A stretch of 64,000 nucleotides of DNA from positions 868,001 through 932,000 of the forward strand of contig OZ248345.1 in assembly GCA_965234365.1 (NCBI GenBank), written 5' to 3'. This DNA comes from Planktophila grossartii (lineage in GTDB: Bacteria > Actinomycetota > Actinomycetes > Nanopelagicales > Nanopelagicaceae). The position numbers and the translations under genes were made by a program. The notes below the pieces were generated by a model, which worked only from the letters and a program-made list of their open reading frames with translations, made no database searches and was not told the origin of the DNA. Shown here one piece after another: positions 17,409 to 27,014 of this stretch (position 1 is the first letter of the stretch; each line of letters opens with the position of its first letter).

Positions 17409-17676
17409 CGCCTTCGCCCTTAGCAAGCTGTGTAATGTGATGAATCAAGAAACAACGTGAACAGGTGAATTCATCTACCTGAACGGGAACTACTCGAACT
17501 GCAAGTTGTTCGCCGGAAAGATCCGCACCTGGAAGTTCAAGATTCTCTGCAGCTTCTGCCTCATCAACATCAATCTGTCCTGATTGTGCATCAACGCGCT
17601 TAGCTTTGAGTTCTTCTAACGATTCTTCGTGAAGCTCCTCGTCGGTCTTTCTGGGTGTGTCGTAATCTGTTGCCAC
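17380..17676 (-). CDS. DUF4193 family zinc-ribbon protein
   Basis: A 98-residue actinobacterial DUF4193 protein with the family opening MATDYDTPRKTDEELHEESLEELKARR-like segment, the ELPGADLSGEQLAVRVVPVQ core, and a C-terminal zinc ribbon FTCSRCFLIHH ... ICKECS. Function is unknown; members are abundant small acidic proteins. The GTG at 17676 is preferred over the upstream ATG at 17700 because GAGGTGAT precedes it at proper spacing and the resulting N-terminus matches the family. Confidence 0.9.
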   Translation of the reverse strand: MATDYDTPRKTDEELHEESLEELKAKRVDAQSGQIDVDEAEAAENLELPGADLSGEQLAVRVVPVQVDEFTCSRCFLIHHITQLAKGEGAKAICKECS

Positions 17677-17787
17677 TGCTATCACCTCACTTCCATACAT
17701 CTCTCATGAGCGGGCGACTTACCCGACCTGCGCGAATAGTTGCGCATTCCTAGCTTTATAGACGATACAACCCACGGCGTGTCGCGT

Positions 17788-19254
17788 TTATTCCTGCTTT
17801 GCGGTGGCTATTTCAATTGCTTTTGCGAGTCCGCCGTCGACATAGGCATGGATTGCTGTGCCTTCGGCGAGATGTTCCTCACTCAGGATTTCACCCTGCT
17901 CATGGATAGCGCTGACGAGATCGCCGCGGGAATATGGAATCACCGTAGTGATTTCAACGCTGGGATGTGGAAGTGATTTTTCTATTGCATGCACAAGTCC
18001 GTCGACACCGAAACCAGATCGCACCGAGAATGCATAACTATTTGGTTCCTTGCGAAGAATCTCCATCACAACATCGGGGCTCGCAATATCGACTTTATTA
18101 ATTGCGATGATTTCAGGGATATCTCCCCCACCAATCTCAGTGATGACTTGTCGGACTGCACGAATTTGCTCGAATGGATCGGGGTGAGATCCATCAACAA
18201 CGTGCACGATGAGATCTGCGCCAGAAACTTCTTCTAGGGTGGATTTAAATGCATCGACCAATTGGTGAGGTAGATGGCGCACAAATCCAACTGTGTCTGA
18301 AAGCGTGTAGACGCGACCATCAGTGGTCTCACATTTACGAACAGTGGGATCAAGCGTTGCAAAGAGCGCATTTTCAACAAGAACTCCTGCACCTGTCAGG
18401 GCATTAAGAAGTGATGATTTTCCAGCATTTGTATATCCGGCAATGGCAACCGAAGGAATATTGAAGCGCTTACGTTCTTGGCGCTTTGTATCGCGAGAAA
18501 CTTTCATTTCAGCAATTTCGCGTCGAAGTTTGGCCATCTTGTCACGGATACGACGTCTATCTGTTTCAATCTTTGTTTCACCTGGTCCGCGACCACCGAT
18601 ACCAGCACCTCCGGCTGCGCGACCGCCTACCTGTCGTGAAAGTGAGTCTCCCCAACCGCGAAGGCGCGGAAGTAGATATGCAATCTGCGCCAGCTCTACC
18701 TGAGCTTTTCCTTCTTTGCTCTTTGCATGTTGGGCGAAGATATCCAGGATAAGAGCTACGCGATCGACAACTTTGACTTTTAACTTATCTTCTAAGGTTC
18801 GTAACTGTGCTGGCGAAAGTTCTCCATCGCAGACCACGGTATCGGCGCCTGTTGCGACAACAATTTGGCGAAGTTCAATGAGCTTTCCTGAACCGATATA
18901 GGTTGCAGGATCAGGACGATCGCGACGTTGGATGAGCGCATCCAGGACTTCTGATCCCGCTGTTTCTGCGAGAGCTTTAAGTTCAGCCATCGAATTTTCT
19001 GCCATCTCAGATGTACCCTCGGTCCACACGCCAACGAGGACAACGCGCTCTAACTGTAATTGGCGATATTCGGCCTCAGAAATATCTTGTAATTCAGTAG
19101 AGAAACCTTTGATACGCCTAAGCGCATTACGATCGGAAAGCTCTTGCTGATCGTTCTCTTGAAAATCACTCTCGTCGTAATCAAAATCTGCTGCAACCCG
19201 TGCACTCTCGCGAAGGAGTTCGTCGAAAAGCTTGTCGTAACCGTCTTCAGCCAT
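17788..19254 (-). CDS. hflX: GTPase HflX
   Basis: A 488-residue ribosome-associated GTPase that splits stalled or stress-inactivated 70S ribosomes. The N-terminal HflX domain includes ATYIGSGKL and GELSPAQLRTLE, then a coiled helical linker with GGRGPGETKIETDRR, then the G domain: G1 GYTNAGKSSLLNAL, G2 TLDPTVRK, G3 DTVGFVRHLP, G4 NKVD. It is coupled to dapF by a one-base TAATG overlap. The short acidic N-terminal extension (about 60 residues) is common in actinobacteria. Confidence 0.96.
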   Translation of the reverse strand: MAEDGYDKLFDELLRESARVAADFDYDESDFQENDQQELSDRNALRRIKGFSTELQDISEAEYRQLQLERVVLVGVWTEGTSEMAENSMAELKALAETAGSEVLDALIQRRDRPDPATYIGSGKLIELRQIVVATGADTVVCDGELSPAQLRTLEDKLKVKVVDRVALILDIFAQHAKSKEGKAQVELAQIAYLLPRLRGWGDSLSRQVGGRAAGGAGIGGRGPGETKIETDRRRIRDKMAKLRREIAEMKVSRDTKRQERKRFNIPSVAIAGYTNAGKSSLLNALTGAGVLVENALFATLDPTVRKCETTDGRVYTLSDTVGFVRHLPHQLVDAFKSTLEEVSGADLIVHVVDGSHPDPFEQIRAVRQVITEIGGGDIPEIIAINKVDIASPDVVMEILRKEPNSYAFSVRSGFGVDGLVHAIEKSLPHPSVEITTVIPYSRGDLVSAIHEQGEILSEEHLAEGTAIHAYVDGGLAKAIEIATAKQE

Positions 19255-20060
19255 TACGCCAAGTACTTTGTGAGGTCGTGATCTTCGAGGATGACAGCGG
19301 GTCCCGTCAGAGTTGCATTCGAATGTCCATCGATATCAACGATGAGGCGACCGCCAGGAGGGTAGATAGTCCATCGTGAAGGAAGTTTTCCATTTGTCTT
19401 CAGCGTTGCAGCCAGCGCCACTGCACAGGTGCCAGTTCCACAAGATCGCGTTTCGCCACTTCCGCGTTCGTGAACGCGCATCTTCGCTTCGAAGTTCGGC
19501 AAAATTTCTACAAATTCAACGTTGACGCCTTCAGGATATGAAGAAGCAGGTGAAACTAAAGGTGCATCAGCGAGTGAGCCAATATCTTCCATCGATTCGA
19601 CAAAGACAACTGCGTGCGGGTTACCTACATTGATATTGAAGCCAGTCCAGGTATGACCATTATTGGTCGCCTCTACCTCTTCCATTTCATCGGTGACATG
19701 GCCCATATTGACCGAGATATCTCCTTCGCGTGGGACACGAAGATGCTTTATTCCAGCACGAGTATCAATTGCGAAGATTCCTTCAGGTTGAATATCGCGA
19801 GTAACGAGATATTTAGCCATCACACGAATTCCATTGCCGCACATCTCAGCGATTGATCCATCGGCATTTCGATAATCCATAAACCACTTGCCATCGGCTT
19901 TTGTAATGCGGATAAATCCATCTGCACCGATTCCAGTACTGCGGTTACAAATAGCAGAAATTTGAGCCCCTGAAATCGTGAATGAGTTTTCTGGGTCATA
20001 GACCAGCACAAAGTCGTTCTCGGTTCCGTGGCCGTATGTGCCGATAACTGGGTTGGTCAT
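19254..20060 (-). CDS. dapF: Diaminopimelate epimerase
   Basis: A 268-residue cofactor-independent epimerase converting LL- to meso-diaminopimelate for lysine and peptidoglycan. The two catalytic cysteines are in AEMCGNGIRV and RSCGTGTCAVAL, and the proline/arginine substrate residues lie around them. Length fits. It lies 4 nt after miaA and overlaps hflX by one base, forming the actinobacterial miaB-miaA-dapF-hflX order. Confidence 0.96.
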   Translation of the reverse strand: MTNPVIGTYGHGTENDFVLVYDPENSFTISGAQISAICNRSTGIGADGFIRITKADGKWFMDYRNADGSIAEMCGNGIRVMAKYLVTRDIQPEGIFAIDTRAGIKHLRVPREGDISVNMGHVTDEMEEVEATNNGHTWTGFNINVGNPHAVVFVESMEDIGSLADAPLVSPASSYPEGVNVEFVEILPNFEAKMRVHERGSGETRSCGTGTCAVALAATLKTNGKLPSRWTIYPPGGRLIVDIDGHSNATLTGPAVILEDHDLTKYLA

Positions 20061-20064
20061 GATG

Positions 20065-20967
20065 CTATGAGTTTATCTTCTGGAGGATAGTTTCGAGGCG
20101 TGGTTGGTGTTGAGCAACCCATTGGATACGCGCATCACGCGAGAACCAAGTCTCTTGACGTCGCGCATATTGGCGACTTGCTCTCTTTGTATCTTCCTTT
20201 GCTTCGCTTTCGGTCATTGTTCCACCACGCATCGCAATTATCTGGGCATAACCAAGAGCGCGCTGAGCTGTGACGCCATCACAAATACCTTGTGAAATTA
20301 ATCGATCCACTTCCTCGACAAACCCTGCATCCCACATACGATCGACGCGAAGGTCGATTCGTTCGCGCAGATGCTCGCGATCCATGACAAGACCAAATTG
20401 AAGTGCATCTGGATAGCGAGAGCTATCTTCGCGTGGCAGATTGGCGGTAAATGGTTGACCGGTTATCTCTATAACCTCAAGTGCGCGAATAATGCGACGA
20501 GTATTGGCCTGATCGATTGCTAGCGCTGCTGCTGGATCTAACTCTTCTAGGCGCGCAAAGAGCGCAGCCGATCCAAACTCTTCCACTTCAGCTTCGAGTT
20601 TTGCACGCACGGCAGGATCTGTATCTGGAAAGTTAAGATCATCGAGAATGGCTTTGATGTAGAGGCCAGTGCCTCCAACGATCACAGCGTCTTTGCCTTG
20701 GGTGTGAATTTCTGAAATGGCAGCGCGAGCATGTTCTTGATACCAAGCAACGGTGGAATCTTGGTTCACATCGAGGACATCAAGGATGTGATGTGGGATT
20801 CCGCCACGATCTGCTTCAGGCAATTTCGCTGTACCGATATCCATCCCTCGATAGAGCTGCATGGAATCCGCATTGATGATTTCAGCGCCCAGTTCTTGTG
20901 CAATCTCTATTGCGATATCGCTCTTGCCTGTGGCAGTTGCCCCACAGATAACAATTACTCGGCTCAC
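20065..20967 (-). CDS. miaA: tRNA dimethylallyltransferase
   Basis: A 300-residue enzyme adding a dimethylallyl group to A37 of tRNAs that read UNN codons. The P-loop is ICGATATGKSDIAIEIA, followed by NADSMQLYRGMDIGTAK, the catalytic-region VGGTGLYIKAILDDL, and the C-terminal ARRQETWFSRD. It overlaps the miaB 3' end by 4 nt, so prenylation and methylthiolation of the same base are co-expressed. Confidence 0.97.
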   Translation of the reverse strand: MSRVIVICGATATGKSDIAIEIAQELGAEIINADSMQLYRGMDIGTAKLPEADRGGIPHHILDVLDVNQDSTVAWYQEHARAAISEIHTQGKDAVIVGGTGLYIKAILDDLNFPDTDPAVRAKLEAEVEEFGSAALFARLEELDPAAALAIDQANTRRIIRALEVIEITGQPFTANLPREDSSRYPDALQFGLVMDREHLRERIDLRVDRMWDAGFVEEVDRLISQGICDGVTAQRALGYAQIIAMRGGTMTESEAKEDTKRASRQYARRQETWFSRDARIQWVAQHQPRLETILQKINS

Positions 20968-22376
20968 TTTCTTACCGTTGGGATTCCAAGGGATGTAGAA
21001 GCTGGAGCTGTGCGTGCTGCATACGCATCGCCCCCGCGTGTGCGGTGAACAGCAACGGCATCACCAATCAAATAATGAGCAGAGCTTTCTGAAATCTTTA
21101 CATCGACAAAATCACCAGGGCGAGCATCTGTGTCGCTACTGAAGTGTACGAGGCGGAAATCTTCAGAGCGACCAGTCATTCGAGATCGAACTTCGTCGCG
21201 ACGGCCCTCAATTTCGGAGACCATCACGCGGTGGGTTGTACCGATTGCTTCTTCATTGACGGATTGAGAAATTTTTTGTTGGTGCTCATGAAGACGCGTG
21301 TATCGTTCTCCCACTACATCTTCAGGAACTTGGTTCTCCATCGCACCTGCCGGAGTTCCTGGGCGGATTGAATACTTGTAGGTGTAGGCGGCGGCGAAGC
21401 GCGCCTTGGTTGCGATTTCGAGAGTTCCTTGAAAATCCTCTTCGGTTTCTCCAGGGAAGCCAACGATGATGTCAGTTGTAATCATCGCGTGTGGCATAGC
21501 AGTGCGAACTCGATCGAGAATGCCAAGGTATTTATCGGTACGGTATGAGCGGCGCATAGTCTGCAAAATTGCATCAGAACCAGATTGCAACGGCATATGA
21601 AGATGCGGCATCACATTAGGCGTCTCGGCCATAGCTTCGATGACATCATCGGTGAAATCGCGCGGATGAGGAGACATAAAGCGCACGCGCTCTAATCCAT
21701 CAATCTTGCCCGCTTCGCGCAAGAGCTTAGCGAAGGCCCCTCGGTCACCGAACTCAACTCCGTAGGCATTCACATTCTGACCAAGCAGAGTAATTTCGAT
21801 AACGCCTTGGTCAACGAGCGCGCGCATCTCGGTAAGAACATCTGCTGCTGGACGATCCTTTTCAACACCGCGAAGGGTGGGAACGATGCAGAAGGTGCAG
21901 GTGTTATTGCATCCAACAGAGACAGAGACCCATGAAGTGAAGGCCGAGAAACGTCGGGCGGGCAGCGTGGATGGGAAGTGCTCAAGAGCTTCAAGGATTT
22001 CGATTTGTGACTCTTCTTCAATACGGGCGCGCTCGAGCAACACTGGCAATGAGCCCACATTGTGCGTGCCAAAGACTACGTCAACATAGGGAGCTTTCTT
22101 AAGAATAATTGATTGATCCTTCTGGGCAAGACATCCACCGACTGCAATTTGCATTGCAGGATTCTTCTTCTTGATAGGTGCTAAGAAGCTCAAATTTCCA
22201 TAGAGTTTATTGTCAGCATTTTCGCGAACTGCACATGTATTGAAAACAACAATGTCAGCTTGTTGACCTTCGGGAACGGGTAGATAGCCAGCTTCATCCA
22301 ACAAACCGGCGATTCGTTCGGAATCGTGCACATTCATCTGACACCCGTAGGTCTCAACGAGATATGTGCGCGTCAT
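20964..22376 (-). CDS. miaB: tRNA-2-methylthio-N6-dimethylallyladenosine synthase
   Basis: A 470-residue radical-SAM methylthiotransferase acting on i6A37. An N-terminal MTTase domain holds three cluster cysteines (ETYGCQMN, FNTCAVRE, GGCLAQ). The radical-SAM CX3CX2C is VGCNNTCTFCIVP near residue 155. A C-terminal TRAM domain ends around residue 440. TAAGAT (22384-22389, minus strand) precedes the ATG by 7 nt, a leaderless promoter for the miaB-miaA-dapF-hflX unit. Confidence 0.97.
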   Translation of the reverse strand: MTRTYLVETYGCQMNVHDSERIAGLLDEAGYLPVPEGQQADIVVFNTCAVRENADNKLYGNLSFLAPIKKKNPAMQIAVGGCLAQKDQSIILKKAPYVDVVFGTHNVGSLPVLLERARIEEESQIEILEALEHFPSTLPARRFSAFTSWVSVSVGCNNTCTFCIVPTLRGVEKDRPAADVLTEMRALVDQGVIEITLLGQNVNAYGVEFGDRGAFAKLLREAGKIDGLERVRFMSPHPRDFTDDVIEAMAETPNVMPHLHMPLQSGSDAILQTMRRSYRTDKYLGILDRVRTAMPHAMITTDIIVGFPGETEEDFQGTLEIATKARFAAAYTYKYSIRPGTPAGAMENQVPEDVVGERYTRLHEHQQKISQSVNEEAIGTTHRVMVSEIEGRRDEVRSRMTGRSEDFRLVHFSSDTDARPGDFVDVKISESSAHYLIGDAVAVHRTRGGDAYAARTAPASTSLGIPTVRK

Positions 22377-22397
22377 GGCGCCTATCTTATTTGGGCT

Positions 22398-23366
22398 TTA
22401 GTCAGTGATGCGAATTGGTTGAATGCCGCGCGCAATCTGACGCTCGAAGTGAACTTCGCGCTTATCGTTAAAAGTTGCAGCTGCCTTGTAGGTCGTATCC
22501 ATAAATGCAGCGAGCTCTTCACGCGCCTTGAGACCATCGCCAGAAAGATCGGTGCGTTCGAAGACATTCCATGCACGAAGAACTGGTGCAACAACATCAT
22601 CGAGATGTTGCTGAAGATCGTAGATGCCAGCAAGGGCAATCTGAACGGCCTTGCGTCCGAAGCCCGGCATATTCGCTCCTGGCATATCGAAGTTAGTAAC
22701 GACATCTGCGATTGCACGCATTGCAGCATTGGGTTCCATATCGAGCGCAGCTGAAAGAGTGTTGCGATAGAAGAGCATGTGTAGGTTTTCATCGAGAGCA
22801 ACGCGCTGCATCATGCCTTCAGCAATTGGATCATCGGAAAGTTTTCCGGTGTTGCGGTGAGAAATACGAGTAGCAAGCTCTTGGAATGAAACGTATGCAA
22901 TGGTGTGCAACATGTCGTTCTCATACGGAGTTTGGTACCCGAGAGACATATGAGCCATGCGAAGATCTTCAAGTTCGTATGGGTCGACGCCTCGTGTTGC
23001 CATTAAGTAATCGCGAATCACGATTGCGTGGCGCGCTTCTTCAGCTGTCCAGCGTTCAATCCAGTTTCCCCACGCGCCATCGCGGCCCATCGAGAGGGCG
23101 ATTTCAGTGTGATAGCTCGGCAAGTTATCTTCGGTGAGAAGATTAAGAACTAGTGAATCCTGAGCGACGGGAGTTAAGCGAGAATCTTTCGCTTCCCATG
23201 CATCACCATTGAGAGGACCTGCATAGTCGCGGCCTTCAGACCATGGGACATACTCGTGTGGGTACCAGTTCTTCTGAACTTTCAGGTGGCGTTCGAGTTC
23301 TACTGCTACGACTGGTTCGAGATCACGGATAAGACGTGACTGAATGCGTGCTGACTCTTCGCTCAT
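22398..23366 (-). CDS. Acyl-[acyl-carrier-protein] desaturase (ferritin-like di-iron)
   Basis: A 322-residue soluble di-iron desaturase of the DesA/plant stearoyl-ACP desaturase family, introducing a cis double bond into ACP- or CoA-bound acyl chains. Di-iron ligands are in TAEEARHAIVIRDYL (EExxH) and ALDENLHMLFYR (D/ExxH), with a further Glu in EDNLPSYH. Actinobacteria often carry several paralogues; here it is a single gene between miaB and trmD, where rplS is often found. TACTGT (23374-23379, minus strand) stands 7 nt before the ATG, so the transcript is probably leaderless and monocistronic. Confidence 0.92.
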   Translation of the reverse strand: MSEESARIQSRLIRDLEPVVAVELERHLKVQKNWYPHEYVPWSEGRDYAGPLNGDAWEAKDSRLTPVAQDSLVLNLLTEDNLPSYHTEIALSMGRDGAWGNWIERWTAEEARHAIVIRDYLMATRGVDPYELEDLRMAHMSLGYQTPYENDMLHTIAYVSFQELATRISHRNTGKLSDDPIAEGMMQRVALDENLHMLFYRNTLSAALDMEPNAAMRAIADVVTNFDMPGANMPGFGRKAVQIALAGIYDLQQHLDDVVAPVLRAWNVFERTDLSGDGLKAREELAAFMDTTYKAAATFNDKREVHFERQIARGIQPIRITD

Positions 23367-23404
23367 GGGCGCAACAGTACGGCAGTGAATTGGTTACTAA
23401 CGAG

Positions 23405-24088
23405 TTAGAGATTATCTATTGCGCGTTGTTGGGCCTGTTGTGTGCGCCACTTCGCAATTTCAGCATGGTTACCACTCAAAAGAATCTCGGGAACTGAGAT
23501 TCCGCGCCATTCTTGAGGTTTGGTGAAGTTTGGATACTCGAGATATCCCTCAGTGTTATGTGACTCTTCAGTAAGAGATTCTGGATTCCCAAGAACACCC
23601 GGAATCAATCGTGTGATTGCTTCAATCATTACCATCGAAGCTACTTCTCCCCCACCAAGAACATAGTCACCAATGGAGACTTCATGCACTCGTATATTGC
23701 GAGATTGAAATTCAGGTTGAGAGTAATACTGACGGACGCGATCATCGATGCCTTCGTAACGACCACATGCAAAGATCAACTGCGTTGATGTTGAGAAACT
23801 CTCTGCCATCTTCTGATTGAAACGCTTTCCAGCCGGTGTAAGAATGATGATGTCTGCGCCATCAGTAATAACTCCATCAATTGTCTTGCCCCAGACTTCA
23901 GGGAGCATGACCATGCCTGCTCCTCCGCCGTAAGGGGTGTCATCTACGGTGTTGTGGTTGTCATTAGTTTGCGCCCGTAAATCGTGAACCGCGATATCTA
24001 CTAAGCCAGCGTTCTGGGCTTTTCCAAGCAGTGAGAGCTTGAGCGGAGAGAGATATTCAGGAAATATCGAGATGACATCAATCTTCAT
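23405..24088 (-). CDS. trmD: tRNA (guanine-N1)-methyltransferase
   Basis: A 227-residue SPOUT methylase forming m1G37. The deep trefoil knot region is visible: FACGRYEGIDDRV, SIGDYVLGGGEVASMVMIEA, and RLIPGVLGNPES, with the N-terminal DVISIFPEYL. It overlaps rimM by 4 nt and ends the rpsP-khpA-rimM-trmD operon; the usual downstream rplS is not here. Confidence 0.97.
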   Translation of the reverse strand: MKIDVISIFPEYLSPLKLSLLGKAQNAGLVDIAVHDLRAQTNDNHNTVDDTPYGGGAGMVMLPEVWGKTIDGVITDGADIIILTPAGKRFNQKMAESFSTSTQLIFACGRYEGIDDRVRQYYSQPEFQSRNIRVHEVSIGDYVLGGGEVASMVMIEAITRLIPGVLGNPESLTEESHNTEGYLEYPNFTKPQEWRGISVPEILLSGNHAEIAKWRTQQAQQRAIDNL

Positions 24089-24588
24089 GCGATGCTCCCA
24101 TCAATTTCTGGCGGAATAACAGTCATGGTCTTCTTCTTTATATCTACGACAGGCACGAGCTGATGCACGAAAGGTATGAGCACTTCACCCGATTCGGTTT
24201 TGATTACAAGCACATCTTGACCCGGAAGGTTGAGAACGTCAGAAACATCTCCGAATTCATCTCCGTCGACTAGAAAGGCCTTGCAGCCGACGAGTTGCAA
24301 GACGTGATAATCATCTTCATCAATTCCTGGTGCATCGATATCAACGTCAGCATAGAGAAGCTCATTACGAAGAGCTTCAATTGCGTTGCGGTCTTCAATG
24401 CCCTCGAAACCAAGTAACAGGATTCCGTTGTGTACACGTGCAGAAACCACGGTTAATTCACCGTGGCTTTCTGTCTGTAAGACTGCGCCGATAGCGAAGC
24501 GATCTTCTGCTTCATCTGTTCGGACTTCGATTGTTGCTTCACCGAGAATTCCGTGAGCTTTACCGATGCGGCCCACGTTTAATTTCAT
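24085..24588 (-). CDS. rimM: Ribosome maturation factor RimM
   Basis: A 167-residue 16S processing factor that helps assemble the 30S head. An N-terminal beta-barrel starts with VGRIGKAHGILGEATIEV, followed by ELLYADVDID and the PRC-barrel half with PFVHQLVPVVDIKKKTMTV. Length is normal. It sits between the KH protein and trmD in the canonical order and overlaps trmD by 4 nt. Confidence 0.96.
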   Translation of the reverse strand: MKLNVGRIGKAHGILGEATIEVRTDEAEDRFAIGAVLQTESHGELTVVSARVHNGILLLGFEGIEDRNAIEALRNELLYADVDIDAPGIDEDDYHVLQLVGCKAFLVDGDEFGDVSDVLNLPGQDVLVIKTESGEVLIPFVHQLVPVVDIKKKTMTVIPPEIDGSIA

Positions 24589-24602
24589 GGGTGGGTGATG
24601 AC

Positions 24603-24842
24603 TTAGCGAACCTCGTCGGTATCGATGAGATCGACACGTACTGAGCGACCAGCAAGTGCGCTTACGACTGTGCGAAGCGCCTTTGCTGTACGTCCATTAC
24701 GACCGATTACCTTGCCGATATCTTCAGGATTAACACGCACTTCGAGCGTTGTGCCACGACGGTGTGTCTTCTCCTTCACATTGACATCGTCAGGGTTATC
24801 AACGATTCCCTTTACGAGATGTTCGAGCGCTTCATCAATCAT
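24603..24842 (-). CDS. khpA: KH-domain RNA-binding protein KhpA
   Basis: A 79-residue single KH domain of the YlqC/KhpA family, with the GxxG loop in VIGRNGRTAKALRTVVSAL. Members bind RNA with KhpB and affect cell size and small-RNA networks in Gram-positive bacteria. It overlaps the rpsP stop by one base (TAATG), so it is translated with S16. Confidence 0.94.
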   Translation of the reverse strand: MIDEALEHLVKGIVDNPDDVNVKEKTHRRGTTLEVRVNPEDIGKVIGRNGRTAKALRTVVSALAGRSVRVDLIDTDEVR

Positions 24843-25402
24843 TATTCAGCAGGAGTTTCTTCTGCAGCTGGAACTTCGGTTGCTTCTGCAACAGGAGCTT
24901 CTTCAGTTACCGCTTCAGCAACCGGGGCTTCCTCGACAGGAGTTTCAGCAACTGCCTCTGCGACAGGTGCTGGTGCTTCCTCTGCAACTGGATTCGCCTT
25001 TGCAGCGAGCTTCTCTTGTGCCTTCTTCTTCAAAGTTGTTGCTCCTTCTGCAGGTTCTGCAGCAGCAGCCTTAACAGCAGCTTCGTAAGCAACGCTCTTT
25101 GCAGGCTTTGGAGCTGCGAACTTAAGAGTTCCTTCAGTTCCTGGAAGACCCTTGTGCTTCTGCCAATCGCCAGTGACCTTCAAGAGCGCCTCTACAGCCT
25201 CTGATGGTTGTGCACCAACGCCGAGCCAATAGAGAGCGCGCTCTGAATTAACTTCGATGATTGATGGTTCTTGTCCTGGAACATAACGACCGATCTCTTC
25301 GATTGAGAGTCCGTTACGAGCCTTGCGAGAATCTGTGACGACGATGCGGAAATAAGGTGTGCGAATTTTTCCCATGCGCATTAAACGAATTTTTGTAGAC
25401 AA
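24842..25402 (-). CDS. rpsP: 30S ribosomal protein S16 with long Ala/Glu/Pro-rich tail
   Basis: A 186-residue S16. The core (STKIRLMRMGKIRTPYFRI ... GRYVPGQEPSIIEVN ... WLGVGAQPSEAVEALL) takes the first 80 residues or so; the remaining 100 are low-complexity and acidic with repeated EEAPVAEA units. I chose the TTG at 25402, because AGGAGC precedes it at suitable spacing and the protein then begins like other S16s; upstream codons to 25471 lack family similarity. It heads the khpA-rimM-trmD operon. Confidence 0.93.
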   Translation of the reverse strand: MSTKIRLMRMGKIRTPYFRIVVTDSRKARNGLSIEEIGRYVPGQEPSIIEVNSERALYWLGVGAQPSEAVEALLKVTGDWQKHKGLPGTEGTLKFAAPKPAKSVAYEAAVKAAAAEPAEGATTLKKKAQEKLAAKANPVAEEAPAPVAEAVAETPVEEAPVAEAVTEEAPVAEATEVPAAEETPAE

Positions 25403-25559
25403 AGAAGTAGTGCTCCTAAAAAGTGTGTCGTACCAAATTGCTACAGCGGGGTGCGTAGCTAAGAGGTCCAACTGTGGATTGGATTGTTACCGGGGTAGAG
25501 GGCCCTGTAACAGGAGGCTAATCTTGCCAGTTACGCGGAAAATGAGGAAATTGGCGAAA

Positions 25560-27002
25560 TTAGCCGTTCTCTAGCGCTCGTTTGGCCGGATTTCCAGACT
25601 TCGACTTCTTCTTCTGCGGTGGGGCCGCGCTTCTAGGCGCTGGTGGCAATCCAGGCGCTCCTGGTGGGAAACCTAAACCCTGTGGCATCCCCCCGCCCTT
25701 GCGCATCTGCTTCATCATCTTCTGAGCTGCTGTGAACTTGTCGACGAGTGCATTTACATCTGAAACTTTGCGACCTGAACCTAGAGCAATGCGCGCACGA
25801 CGCGAACCATTGAGAACTTTGAGATCTCGACGTTCAAGTGGTGTCATTGATTGCACGATGGCTTTAGTGCGAGTGATCTCAGATTCATCGAAGTTCTCAA
25901 TCTGCTTCTTCATCTGACCTGCACCCGGCAGCATTCCAAGTAACTTACCCATGGATCCCATCTTCGACATCGCCTCAAGTTGTTCGAGGAAGTCATCGAG
26001 AGTGAAATCTTCGCCTGCAATGAATTTCTCTTCGAGTTTCTTTGACGTATCGCCATCAAATGCTTTCTTAGCTTGTTCAGCGAGAGTTGCAACATCGCCC
26101 ATGCCGAGAATACGTGAAGCCATGCGCTCGGGATAGAAGATATCGAAATCGGATAACTTTTCACCGGTTGAGGCGAACATGATGGGGCGACCACTAAGTG
26201 CGGCAATTGAGAGAGCTGCTCCACCGCGCGCATCGCCATCAAGTTTTGTGAGGACGACGCCATCAAATCCAACGCCCTCTTGGAAAGCTTTCGCTGTACG
26301 AACAGCATCTTGGCCGATCATCGCATCGACGACAAAGAGGATTTCATCAGGGTTTACTGCATCGCGAATAGCGATTGCTTCCTTCATGAGCTCTTCATCA
26401 ACACCTAGGCGACCTGCGGTATCGACAATGACAATGTTGTGAAGCTTTGATTTCGCAAAAGCGATTCCATCTTGGGCAACTTTTACTGGATTACCAACAC
26501 CGTTGCCGGGTTCTGGTGCAAAGACTGGAACGCCTGCCGATTCGCCGACAACTTGAAGTTGATTTACTGCATTGGGGCGTTGTAAGTCAGAGGCAACCAA
26601 GATCGGTGTATCGCCTTGCTCTTTATAGAACTTGGCAAGTTTTGCAGCGAGTGTTGTCTTACCGGCACCTTGAAGACCTGCCAACATGATGACTGTTGGC
26701 GGATTCTTTGCAAAGCGAACGCGACGGGCTCCCCCACCAAGAATTTCGGTGAGCTCTTGATTTACAACATCAAATATTGCTTGTGCTTGATTGGTTCCGG
26801 ATTGAAGTGTGGGTAGAACCTCAAGGGACTTCTGGTGAACTCGTTCGGTAAATCCTTCGACAACTTCGAGGGCGACATCCGCTTCGAGAAGTGCCTGACG
26901 AATATCGGCTGTTGTTGCATCGATATCTTTTTCAGAGATCTTTCCACGCGAACGTAGCGCGCTAAAGGCGCCTGCAAATTTGCTGGAAAGTGTGTCGAAC
27001 AT
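25560..27002 (-). CDS. ffh: Signal recognition particle protein Ffh
   Basis: A 480-residue SRP54 GTPase that targets nascent membrane proteins. An N domain (residues 1-90) precedes the G domain with LAGLQGAGKTTLAAKLA, DTAGRLG and TKLDGDARGG. The M domain from about residue 300 includes the Met-rich signal-binding helices and an extended Gly/Pro/Met tail (QMRKGGGMPQGLGFPPGAPG). It starts 12 nt after glnD ends. Its receptor ftsY is 4 kb away on the same strand. Confidence 0.97.
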   Translation of the reverse strand: MFDTLSSKFAGAFSALRSRGKISEKDIDATTADIRQALLEADVALEVVEGFTERVHQKSLEVLPTLQSGTNQAQAIFDVVNQELTEILGGGARRVRFAKNPPTVIMLAGLQGAGKTTLAAKLAKFYKEQGDTPILVASDLQRPNAVNQLQVVGESAGVPVFAPEPGNGVGNPVKVAQDGIAFAKSKLHNIVIVDTAGRLGVDEELMKEAIAIRDAVNPDEILFVVDAMIGQDAVRTAKAFQEGVGFDGVVLTKLDGDARGGAALSIAALSGRPIMFASTGEKLSDFDIFYPERMASRILGMGDVATLAEQAKKAFDGDTSKKLEEKFIAGEDFTLDDFLEQLEAMSKMGSMGKLLGMLPGAGQMKKQIENFDESEITRTKAIVQSMTPLERRDLKVLNGSRRARIALGSGRKVSDVNALVDKFTAAQKMMKQMRKGGGMPQGLGFPPGAPGLPPAPRSAAPPQKKKSKSGNPAKRALENG

Positions 27003-27014
27003 AGTGGTGGAACT

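Noticed and set aside
25472..25559. TGTTAC ... GTAACA repeat between ffh and rpsP as a terminator or nitrogen box
   Set aside because: The stem has an internal mismatch and no T-run, and GTAAC words here are not spaced as a GlnR site. Insufficient evidence.
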